33,704 nt of DNA, from positions 1 through 33,704 of the forward strand of contig JAUVHU010000021.1 in NCBI GenBank assembly GCA_030593145.1, written 5' to 3'. The position numbers and the translations under genes are program-made. Every line of letters begins with the position of its first letter. The stretch's first letter is position 1. The DNA comes from Desulfobacteraceae bacterium (GTDB lineage Bacteria; Desulfobacterota; Desulfobacteria; Desulfobacterales; ETH-SRB1). Shown here piece by piece: positions 9,050 to 18,677 of the stretch. The notes under the pieces are model-generated. The model made no database searches. It was given only the letters and a program-made list of their open reading frames with translations, and was not told where the DNA came from.

Positions 9050-9145
9050 TTTGCCTTTTCTTCTTTGATGGCGTGTACGGGCCAGAAGTTTTCTGTGTTT
9101 ATGCTTTCTCATTTTCTTTCTTCGCTTTTTAACTACACTACCCAA
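9047..9145 (-). CDS. Small basic ribosomal protein resembling bS22 / AURKAIP1-COX24 domain protein (32 aa)
   Basis: Reverse strand, TTG start: (M)GSVVKKRRKKMRKHKHRKLLARTRHQRRKGK*. Strong SD-like GGGGGTGAT immediately upstream (9148-9158). Matches the recalled bS22/mS38 C-terminal signature (KKRRKKM+KHKHRKLL+RTRHQRRK). Not in the ORF track. Confidence 0.85.
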   Translation of the reverse strand: MGSVVKKRRKKMRKHKHRKLLARTRHQRRKGK

Positions 9146-9237
9146 TAAATCACCCCCTAATTCAAAATTTTCTTGTTAAATTTCAATAAGGGTATTTTTT
9201 AACATTATTAATAATGATTTGTCCATAACTTTATTTA

Positions 9238-9771
9238 ATGAAAAAATTTAACCAAGATCAGATTAAAATAGTTAATAATTCCGTCGCAATGGCTGAAGAA
9301 CTTGTAAGCAACTTTTATAAAATATCTGAAAGTCAGTGGCTGGATCGCAAGTTCGATATCAAAACACTAACTGATCTCATCACGGAAGAAATAGTTCATG
9401 GCCCTTTTGCACAAATAATCCGTTATCAGGGACAACGAAAAGACACGTCCCTTGGTTCTTCAACATACGACTTTTATAAAATATGCCTTCAGGACCATTC
9501 CATACTATCAGCTCTGAATCAATCACCAGATATAAAACTTTTTCCTTTTGTGCTATATATTGTAATTCATGAATTAATTCATATAGTCAGGTTCAGCGAA
9601 TATCTTCAAAACTTTGATGCGTCAGATGAAGAAAAAATAGCAGAAGAAAGACGTGTACATAAACAAACACATGAAATTCTCAGCACAGTCCGGTTCCCAG
9701 GACTGGCCGATGTCCTGAAGTTCTATGATAAATGGCGCACACCTTTTGATGGGCTAAGAAATTCGCAATAA
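9238..9771 (+). CDS. Conserved-looking hypothetical protein with HExxH (zincin-like) motif
   Basis: 177-aa ORF containing VLYIVIHELIHIVRF followed by EERRVHKQTHEIL; no family confidently recognised. Confidence 0.75.
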   Translation: MKKFNQDQIKIVNNSVAMAEELVSNFYKISESQWLDRKFDIKTLTDLITEEIVHGPFAQIIRYQGQRKDTSLGSSTYDFYKICLQDHSILSALNQSPDIKLFPFVLYIVIHELIHIVRFSEYLQNFDASDEEKIAEERRVHKQTHEILSTVRFPGLADVLKFYDKWRTPFDGLRNSQ

Positions 9772-9783
9772 CATTTTGGGGGG

Positions 9784-9807
9784 TTTTTACAAATTCATCG
9801 AACTTGA
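9784..9807. repeat. Solo right end of family A element
   Basis: TTTTTACAAATTCATCGAACTTGA, 23 of 24 identical to 9979-10002. Confidence 0.8.
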
Positions 9808-9996
9808 TGGTCTCGTAAAAACTCTTTTGTGAACGACTTTGAGCATTTTGGGGAAAAAGCAATTGAGATGTTCATCGTTAAGAAATGCAAGCTGTTTGAT
9901 GCCGTTAGGCCGAGTTCTTGCATTTTAGATGAACATCTCAATTGCGCCCAAAATGGTCATGAAGTGAACAAAATCGACTTTTTACAAATTCATCAA
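9804..9996 (+). repeat. Family A palindromic element, copy A1
   Basis: TTGATGGTCTCGTAAAAACTC...GACTTTTTACAAATTCATCAA; perfect 18-bp inner stem 9859-9876 / 9928-9945; near-identical inverted copy at 33510-33704. Confidence 0.93.
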
Positions 9997-10133
9997 ACTT
10001 GAGTCTTTTATGAAAAAACTGCCTGTGACTTCTTGACAACTTAAATACACTGACTATAGTTTAGTTGATTAGGGATTTTCACAAAAACACCTATATCCAG
10101 CTTTTTGTTGAACATGCCTTTTTATTTTCTTTT

Positions 10134-10294
10134 ACCTAAGTTGAGCGATTTTTTGTGAAGATATGTGCTGAGATCTTGATGCATAAGGATTTGCAAAAAC
10201 CGCCGGCATACTCGTGGATATGTCGAAGATTTTTGCGAAGCCTTTATACGCAAGAGATCGGCGCAGATCGAGTAAAAAATCGCTCAATTTAGGT
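10134..10294 (+). repeat. Family B palindromic element, copy B1 (161 bp)
   Basis: Terminal inverted repeats ACCTAAGTTGAGCGATTTTTT / AAAAAATCGCTCAATTTAGGT plus inner TTGCAAAAAC...TTTTTGCGAA stem. Confidence 0.92.
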
Positions 10295-10318
10295 TTTAAT
10301 CAGGAGGATGCTTGAAAA

Positions 10319-10576
10319 ATGCCCATTTATGAATATGAATGCACAAAGTGCGGTAAAACTGAAGAGGTAATACAAAGATTTTCCGACAAACCTCTAACCA
10401 AATGCAGTCACTGTACAGGAAAGCTTCACAAACTCATTTCCCAAAGCAGTTTCCATCTAAAAGGGACGGGCTGGTATGTAACAGACTATTCGAATAAATC
10501 CCAGCGTACTTCCTCTCCGCCAAAAAAAAAGGAAAAAACATCAACCAAAAACACTGTCAAATCAAACAAAAAATAA
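10319..10576 (+). CDS. FmdB family zinc ribbon protein
   Basis: MPIYEYECTKCGKTEEVIQRFSDKPLTKCSHC...; SD AGGAGG upstream; next to groESL. Confidence 0.92.
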   Translation: MPIYEYECTKCGKTEEVIQRFSDKPLTKCSHCTGKLHKLISQSSFHLKGTGWYVTDYSNKSQRTSSPPKKKEKTSTKNTVKSNKK

Positions 10577-10734
10577 GGCGTTAAAGAAAGCTAAATTAAA
10601 CGACCTTTAAAAATTGGGCGTCAGACTATTTCGGCCGTCGTAGCTACTATGGCAAAGTTTGCTTGTACGCTTTCGTATTGCAATACAGGTTTTGCAAAAA
10701 ATATATAACAAGTCAAAAAAGGAGAATTTTAACG

Positions 10735-11022
10735 ATGAAACTTAGACCATTACATGATCGAATCTTAGTAAAACGTGTTGAAGAAGAAAAACAGACCAAG
10801 GGAGGTATCATCATCCCTGACACAGCCACTGAAAAACCGATTGAAGGCAATGTCATTGCTGTCGGTAAAGGCAAGATTGCTGATGACGGCAAAATAATTC
10901 CACTCGATGTCAAAAAGGGCGACCGGATTCTATTTGGCAAATACGGCGGCACAGAGGTAAAAACCGATGGCGTTGAATATCTGATTATGCGCGAAGATGA
11001 TGTGCTCGGAATAATCGAATAA
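10735..11022 (+). CDS. groES: Co-chaperonin GroES
   Basis: [35 protein letters not shown]...; SD AGGAG; Met at 10735. Confidence 0.98.
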   Translation: MKLRPLHDRILVKRVEEEKQTKGGIIIPDTATEKPIEGNVIAVGKGKIADDGKIIPLDVKKGDRILFGKYGGTEVKTDGVEYLIMREDDVLGIIE

Positions 11023-11049
11023 TAAACACAATAAACAAATGGAGGATAA

Positions 11050-12723
<1,674 letters not shown>

Positions 12724-12756
12724 TCACACCCTTTGATATTTAATCTTATATAACTT

Positions 12757-12792
12757 AAAGCCTCCATGCTTGCATGCATGGGGGCTTTTTTA
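12757..12792 (+). terminator. Rho-independent terminator after groEL
   Basis: AAGCCTCCATGC-ttgca-TGCATGGGGGCTTTTTTA hairpin and T-tract. Confidence 0.85.
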
Positions 12793-12835
12793 TTGAAAAG
12801 CTTGACAAATAAATAAAAGGAGAGATATAACAGCT

Positions 12836-12895
12836 TGGAATAGTGGAATAAAAAATTGACTGAATTCCATTAAGCCTGATATTCCATTTTTCCAA
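12836..12895. repeat. Word hairpin: TTGGAATAGTGGAATA ... TATTCCATTTTTCCAA
   Basis: Arms 12836-12851 and 12880-12895 largely complementary. Confidence 0.7.
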
Positions 12896-12923
12896 TAACC
12901 CAATCAAATATTGGAGTAGTTTT

Positions 12924-13946
12924 ATGAATTGCAGTAAAATTATCAGAACAATTATATGCCTGTGGATATTTACAGCAATTATAACCCTTCCTTTATCTCT
13001 TTTGGCACAGGAAAATGAAAGTACAATAAAACATGAGACAGGTTTCTATTATACAATCCAAAAGGGAGACACCCTCTGGGATCTCTCGCAGCGATTCTTT
13101 GATTCATCGTGGCAATGGCCTGAATTATGGAATGAGAATGATCAGATAACAAACCCACACCTGATCTATCCCGGAGAACGTATCCGACTGCTTCATAAAC
13201 ACTGGATCAAAAATATTGCCGTCAAAACTCCGGTAAAAGCAGACAAAAAAGAAGCGCCATATTATACCTATTCCGCAATCGACAGCATCGGATTCATCAG
13301 AAAAGAACCTGTCAACCCGAGCGGTTATATCTTCAAGTCATATGATGATAAACAAATGATAAGTACCGGGGATAAAGTTTATATCAAACCGTATGGAAAT
13401 GCTCTTCTTATGCCCGGAAACAAATTTACTGTATATAGAACCCTGAAACCGTTAAAAGACAAAGAAACCAGGGCATATATCGGGATACAGCATTACCTCG
13501 GAGGCATACTTGAAATTACAGAAATTGAACCTGATTTTGCTATAGGCACGATTATTCAATCTTTTCGCGATATGCGAGCAAACGATCTTTTAATCCCATA
13601 TATACCTCGACAACCAAAAATCACTTTAGCGGAAAGTAAAAAAGAGTTTAACGGAAAAATTATAGCATCCGAAGAAAATGCCGCTATATTCGGAGACAAC
13701 ACTATTGCATTTATCAACAAGGGAGATAATGATGGAGTGGTTCCCGGCCAGCAATACAGCATATATTACCAGAAAAAGGCACGTCTTGATCCCAAAAGCA
13801 GAAAATATACTCTTCTTTCGATTGTAGATTTCGGCACAGTGTTTGTCCTGCACACCGAACAAACCACATCCACAGTTCTCATTACAAGGTCGGATAAAAG
13901 CATTACTCCGAACGCTAAAATCTGCAGCCCTTTACCGAAAAAATAG
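12924..13946 (+). CDS. LysM peptidoglycan-binding domain protein (secreted)
   Basis: Signal-like N-terminus; LysM YTIQKGDTLWDLSQRFFDSSWQWPELWNENDQITNPHLIYPGERIRL. Confidence 0.88.
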   Translation: MNCSKIIRTIICLWIFTAIITLPLSLLAQENESTIKHETGFYYTIQKGDTLWDLSQRFFDSSWQWPELWNENDQITNPHLIYPGERIRLLHKHWIKNIAVKTPVKADKKEAPYYTYSAIDSIGFIRKEPVNPSGYIFKSYDDKQMISTGDKVYIKPYGNALLMPGNKFTVYRTLKPLKDKETRAYIGIQHYLGGILEITEIEPDFAIGTIIQSFRDMRANDLLIPYIPRQPKITLAESKKEFNGKIIASEENAAIFGDNTIAFINKGDNDGVVPGQQYSIYYQKKARLDPKSRKYTLLSIVDFGTVFVLHTEQTTSTVLITRSDKSITPNAKICSPLPKK

Positions 13947-13990
13947 GGCTGACTTTCAAAAAGCAAAAAGCTTTGAAATTGAAGAATCTT

Positions 13991-14533
13991 ATGAAAAAGT
14001 TTATTCTAATAATTGTAACCATCGCCTTTTTCATATATCCATCTGTCTGCCTTTCCTCTTATCTTATTAAGTTAAAAAATGACTCTACATTTATAACTAA
14101 CCATTATTGGAAGAAGAAAGGCCAGATAAAGTTTTACTTTCGTGGTGGAGTCGTGGGGATCAACGAAAAGTTAATTAGAAAAATAGAAAAAACAGATCTG
14201 GCTTGCGAAGAAAAAACAACTTCTCCTGCAAAAAAGCCTGAAACAGCTCCCATTAAGCCTAAGATTGACGCAAAGACTGAGGAAATGCCGACTGCTGAAG
14301 CTGCAGTAAAGAAAGACAATCTGTTTATGAAAGAATTTAATGCGCTTAAAAAAAGATTCAAAAATATCGAAAGCATGACAACCAAAGAACTTTACGAGTT
14401 TTCGAAAGAATTAACCGGTTTCAGAGATAAGATACATAAAAGCCGGTTGGGCCATATTTATGTGAACCAGATCTATGAAGTCCACACAATGGGCGATAAA
14501 GTGGAGACTGTCATCAAAAGTAGGAATCAATAG
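13991..14533 (+). CDS. Hypothetical secreted protein
   Basis: Signal peptide MKKFILIIVTIAFFIYPSVCLS; Lys-rich linker; no family recognised. Met at 13991 preferred over 13973. Confidence 0.7.
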   Translation: MKKFILIIVTIAFFIYPSVCLSSYLIKLKNDSTFITNHYWKKKGQIKFYFRGGVVGINEKLIRKIEKTDLACEEKTTSPAKKPETAPIKPKIDAKTEEMPTAEAAVKKDNLFMKEFNALKKRFKNIESMTTKELYEFSKELTGFRDKIHKSRLGHIYVNQIYEVHTMGDKVETVIKSRNQ

Positions 14534-15807
14534 GGCTCCTTCCACCCGATGATGTTTAGCGAATTGCTATTCAAGGAATTATCCACCATGCAACTATCGT
14601 ACTTTATGTCTATATTGCCGTTCATATCAACGGTGTTGTTTGCCAGCACAGCTCCATGAATATTTATGCCCGTACCACCTCCGTTAAATGTAAGTGTGCC
14701 TGTAACGAGAATAAGTCCGTACCATCCAAATGTGCCTGACATCGTTAAATCTCCTTCTACCAGAAGAATTCCGTAGCCGACAGAACTCGTCATCTTCAAG
14801 CCCTGTACATTATAAGGATCCGCTGTATTAGAGTAGCAAATAACAAAATTACCGGCATCTCCAAAACTGTCTGTAGAGGTCGTGTCCTCTGTTATTATCT
14901 CGGTAGCTGAAGCCTTTAAGTTTTCAACGTAGCTCGCAATGTCAACATCATCTGTTCCCTGTATCGGATCATTGGGATCACCAGAGAGTGTCGGGATGCC
15001 GTTTAGGTTTGTCTCAGACGGATCCAGTGTATAAATGCTCGGCTTGGCAGGAGCTGTACTGCAGTTATCATTTCCATCAACAGACAAAGCACTTCCATTT
15101 CCAGTAACATCACCCTTTGCATACATAGCGGACTTTATTAGAGGGCCAGGATTTTTCACCACCTCGATCTCTATTGTTTTAAAGCTGCTGCCGTTTTGCC
15201 CATAACCTGTTATGATCTCAACCGGTTTGTACTCTGTTGCTCCCGATGTTGTGAACTGGACCGCAGTTGTGGGCTGAGAGGAGTCTCCATAACCGTAATA
15301 AATGATGTTTCCCGGAGCAGAGAGAGGATTAGTTCCTGTATTTGCATCACCATCATAGTAGTGCGGCAATAAGGTTGTATGACCGGATTGTTCAGCATCG
15401 TACTCTCTCTTGTGCCTGATTTTGACGAAATATGAAATATCTGTCTGAAGACTGTTTGTAGTGTCATTTGTATAACTCGTATTATGGTCCGGATCGTCGG
15501 ATGGCTGTAACGAACCTGTTAATATGTAGTTAGACCACAATGGGTCAGGAGATGAAGCAGCGTCTCCCGCATAATTGGAAGTTGAGGATGATCCTCTAAG
15601 CCGTACTCTTGCCTCTTCGATTCCGGCTTCAGCAGCATAGAATGCCTGTTCGTTGGCCCTGTAATTGCTGCCGATTTTAAGGTCTGTTGTTGTTACTATA
15701 ACCGCTGTTGAACCCAGAAGCGCTATAATAGCGAGAAACATAAGCCCAAGAGGAAGAACCATTCCTTTTTCATTTCTATGTATTAAATTTGGCATCACGA
15801 ACTCCAT
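14527..15807 (-). CDS. PilX-like type IV pilus assembly protein with long C-terminal domain
   Basis: EKGMVLPLGLMFLAIIALLGSTAVIVTTTDLKIGSNYRANEQAFYAAEAGIEEAR = PilX N-terminal signature. Confidence 0.85.
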   Translation of the reverse strand: MEFVMPNLIHRNEKGMVLPLGLMFLAIIALLGSTAVIVTTTDLKIGSNYRANEQAFYAAEAGIEEARVRLRGSSSTSNYAGDAASSPDPLWSNYILTGSLQPSDDPDHNTSYTNDTTNSLQTDISYFVKIRHKREYDAEQSGHTTLLPHYYDGDANTGTNPLSAPGNIIYYGYGDSSQPTTAVQFTTSGATEYKPVEIITGYGQNGSSFKTIEIEVVKNPGPLIKSAMYAKGDVTGNGSALSVDGNDNCSTAPAKPSIYTLDPSETNLNGIPTLSGDPNDPIQGTDDVDIASYVENLKASATEIITEDTTSTDSFGDAGNFVICYSNTADPYNVQGLKMTSSVGYGILLVEGDLTMSGTFGWYGLILVTGTLTFNGGGTGINIHGAVLANNTVDMNGNIDIKYDSCMVDNSLNSNSLNIIGWKEPY

Positions 15808-15878
15808 TTTTAAACTTAGCTCCGCTTCTTAATTGGTCGAGTAGTCGAAACGAGCAACCAGTAACGAGTAACCAATTT

Positions 15879-16472
15879 CTATAAAACAAGATTTCTCGGC
15901 ATTATCAAAGAAGTTAAAGTGTGTGTCCTGTAGCCGTTATCTGCCGAATAATTAGAGTCTGCTTTTGATGTCCTGGCCTTTATTGTAATCCTTATCTGCC
16001 GAATATCGGCGGTTGCAGTAGTGGCGCTGCCAGCGCTGTCTAAGTAATCAAAAGTAAATAATTGAATGTTTTCTGAAAATGGCTGGTCGCCGCTACCGGT
16101 ATTCCTGTCAATTTGAAGATTTGCAGCATCATAAGTATACGTTATATTTTCATTTGAGTCGGTGGTATTACCGTTACCATCTAAATCTGCAACTATCTGT
16201 AGTTGGCTGGAACTATATGGAATACCAGCAAAACCAGTGCCTGTTGGATCATACCCCGCCATCCTGATTTCTCTGGTCATCATATCCATGGCAGCTCTTG
16301 CTGTCTGCACCATCTCGACAATCTGTTCTTGGACATCATATATTTTACGCTGCATAAGGAAAGTACTCGACAATGCCGTCAGGATAATCAGACCTATTGT
16401 CATGGCGATCAACAGTTCCACCAAAGTAAATCCGTTTTTCTTATTTTTAGATAAATAATACAATAGGTTCAC
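15879..16472 (-). CDS. PilW-family prepilin
   Basis: KNGFTLVELLIAMTIGLIILTALSSTFLMQRKIYDVQEQIVEMVQTARAAMDMMTREIRMAGYDP. Confidence 0.88.
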   Translation of the reverse strand: MNLLYYLSKNKKNGFTLVELLIAMTIGLIILTALSSTFLMQRKIYDVQEQIVEMVQTARAAMDMMTREIRMAGYDPTGTGFAGIPYSSSQLQIVADLDGNGNTTDSNENITYTYDAANLQIDRNTGSGDQPFSENIQLFTFDYLDSAGSATTATADIRQIRITIKARTSKADSNYSADNGYRTHTLTSLIMPRNLVL

Positions 16473-16879
16473 TCCGCAAGAATAGTCTTTAAAACAACCG
16501 AATGGTTGTCAGAATCCCAATATACGGTAACGGTTATCTTCTTCATGCCTGCTGCTGGATCATCGTCAGTTACGTCTGTGATTCTTTTGTATAACGGATA
16601 ATCTGAAATGCTATTATAGTCTTCTGTATCGTCTGCTACGCTGGCATATTCTGTACTTTGGATCTCTTCCATCTTATCCTGCGCCAGAACCGTGGCAGCG
16701 CTAATCCTGTTGCTCAGCTTATTGCTGTTAATTATCCCTGTTGTCAGAGCTGCCATTCCAAGCAGTCCTACTGACAGAATAAGCATGGCAACCAGAACTT
16801 CCATCAGGGTAAAACCATTGCCACTGCGTAGTCGAAACGTTACTTCAGATCTTTGATCATAATAATTATGGTGTATCAT
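16469..16879 (-). CDS. PilV-family prepilin
   Basis: NGFTLMEVLVAMLILSVGLLGMAALTTGIINSNKLSNRISAATVLAQDKMEEI. Confidence 0.88.
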   Translation of the reverse strand: MIHHNYYDQRSEVTFRLRSGNGFTLMEVLVAMLILSVGLLGMAALTTGIINSNKLSNRISAATVLAQDKMEEIQSTEYASVADDTEDYNSISDYPLYKRITDVTDDDPAAGMKKITVTVYWDSDNHSVVLKTILAE

Positions 16880-17333
16880 CTATCTTTACCCGCCCGGTAA
16901 TAGCAACTTTGACATATTTAATTAAGCTAGTGTCACTGGTACTGCTCAAAGTTATTGTGGTCGTCGGACTCACTGTGCCGCGAGACTGAAATACAGGGTC
17001 CGCACTTTTAATCAAGGTTACATCAAAATATTCGTTTTGAATATCTCTAAGCTGAACATTACCCTCTCCGTCATCTACTGTTCCATTATCATCATCATCA
17101 TCGCATATTTTATATTGGTGATCACTATAAAAAAACACCTTAACCCTGTGATTCAGTTTAACAGCATTCATCCTCGCTGCCATCAAATCACCCATTACCT
17201 GCCTCGCTGCTCCGTTTAACCTGCTTTTCGGCATATAAGACAGAAAGTTTGGAACAGCAATTCCCGCAAAAACAGATATAATAGCAATAACAATAATCAG
17301 TTCAATTAGTGTAAATCCACAATCTTTATGCAC
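16866..17333 (-). CDS. GspH/FimT family pseudopilin
   Basis: CGFTLIELIIVIAIISVFAGIAVPNFLSYMPKSRLNGAARQVMGDLMAARMNAVKLN. Confidence 0.88.
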   Translation of the reverse strand: MHKDCGFTLIELIIVIAIISVFAGIAVPNFLSYMPKSRLNGAARQVMGDLMAARMNAVKLNHRVKVFFYSDHQYKICDDDDDNGTVDDGEGNVQLRDIQNEYFDVTLIKSADPVFQSRGTVSPTTTITLSSTSDTSLIKYVKVAITGRVKIDDTP

Positions 17334-17834
17334 GATTAAAACTCCTTGTTATTTTCCATACAAATTTATCATACAAATATTATGCCATGTTTACACAACT
17401 TGCTATTAATAAATTCATAAAAAGTGCAATTCATTAGGTGTCAGCTTTTAAGTGTTAGGCGTTAAGGGCTTGATAAAATAGATAATTACTTTAACCAGAA
17501 ACTCGAAACCCATAACCCGCAACATGACAAAATCGACTTTTTACGAAACTGTCTATATTAAAATTATACTATAATATAACAAATGATTTCACAATAATTG
17601 TTATATTATTTTATAGAGGTGTTAAATATTTTTATAGCAAAAAAACAATTACGCCGTTTTTCAGAACCGATGCTACAAAACATAAAATAATGAAAGAGCA
17701 AAAAAATATCAGGATTTTCGTGTCTGCGTACGAACACGCACGGGAGGAGACTGGGAACGAGAGGAACGGAGGTCAGAGGTCGGAAGTCGGAAAAGTAGCA
17801 AACCTGAACCGTGGAAACCATCAATAGTGAACCA

Positions 17835-18677
17835 TTACCCCCTATTTTTACGAGTAATAAAATCAACGCCGTTTTTAAACATGCGTATTCCCGTTGTCAG
17901 ATTTAAATCCGGTTTTTTGCCCTGACGCTTCATTATTTCCCTGTTACGCGTCCAGTCAGGATGGTTGGTTGCATGGTTAAAGGCTTCAGGATGGGGCATA
18001 AGACCGAAAATACGACCTGTAGGATCGCATATTCCCGCAATATCATATACCGAACCATTAGGATTAAATGGAAATTTGCCCTCCGCGGGACTACCGTCCC
18101 GCAAGGCATACTGGATAACAACCTGATTATTTTTTATCAGGCGCTGAATTGTAACCTGATCCGAATAAAACTTTCCTTCACCATGCCTGACGGGAAGCTC
18201 AATTTCATCAAACCCTTTGGTAAATACACATGGAGATGATTGATTAACCTTCAGTTGCGTCCAGTCATCTCTGAAATTACCGCAATCATTAAAAGTAAGC
18301 GCCACGGACCGTGCCATGCCGGTTTTATCGAATTCTTCACCGTCAAATCCAGGCAAAAGACCTAGGTTTACAATGGTCTGAAAACCGTTGCAGATCCCAA
18401 TAACAAGATTCCCTTTACCTACAAACTCAAGAATTTTATCACCAAGATTTGTCTTCATGCGAACAGCCTGGATCACACCGGCGCCATGATCATCACCCCA
18501 GCTAAACCCGCCAACAAACGCCAGGATCTGAAAATTATCAAGACCAACTGAGCCGTCAATAAGAGAATTTATATGTACCCGAACAGCTTCCGCTCCAGAC
18601 AGCTCAAAGGCATAAGCCGTCTCATGATCACAATTCAAACCATATCCGGACAGGACAAGCGCTTTTGGATTACTCAT
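17835..18677 (-). CDS. purQ: Phosphoribosylformylglycinamidine synthase glutaminase subunit (PurQ)
   Basis: GFSWGDDHGAG, GICNGFQTIVNLGLLPG (nucleophile Cys), GLMPHPEAF; 4-bp overlap with purL. Confidence 0.93.
   Translation of the reverse strand: MSNPKALVLSGYGLNCDHETAYAFELSGAEAVRVHINSLIDGSVGLDNFQILAFVGGFSWGDDHGAGVIQAVRMKTNLGDKILEFVGKGNLVIGICNGFQTIVNLGLLPGFDGEEFDKTGMARSVALTFNDCGNFRDDWTQLKVNQSSPCVFTKGFDEIELPVRHGEGKFYSDQVTIQRLIKNNQVVIQYALRDGSPAEGKFPFNPNGSVYDIAGICDPTGRIFGLMPHPEAFNHATNHPDWTRNREIMKRQGKKPDLNLTTGIRMFKNGVDFITRKNRG

Noticed and set aside
9784-10294. IS element hypothesis for families A and B
   Set aside because: No transposase-coding frame inside or beside the elements; only nonautonomous palindromic structure is supported.
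10312-10335. CTTGAAA...CCCATTTA resembling a heat-shock sigma32 promoter near groES
   Set aside because: Spacing is only about 4 nt rather than ~13, and it spans the fmdB start codon; coincidental.
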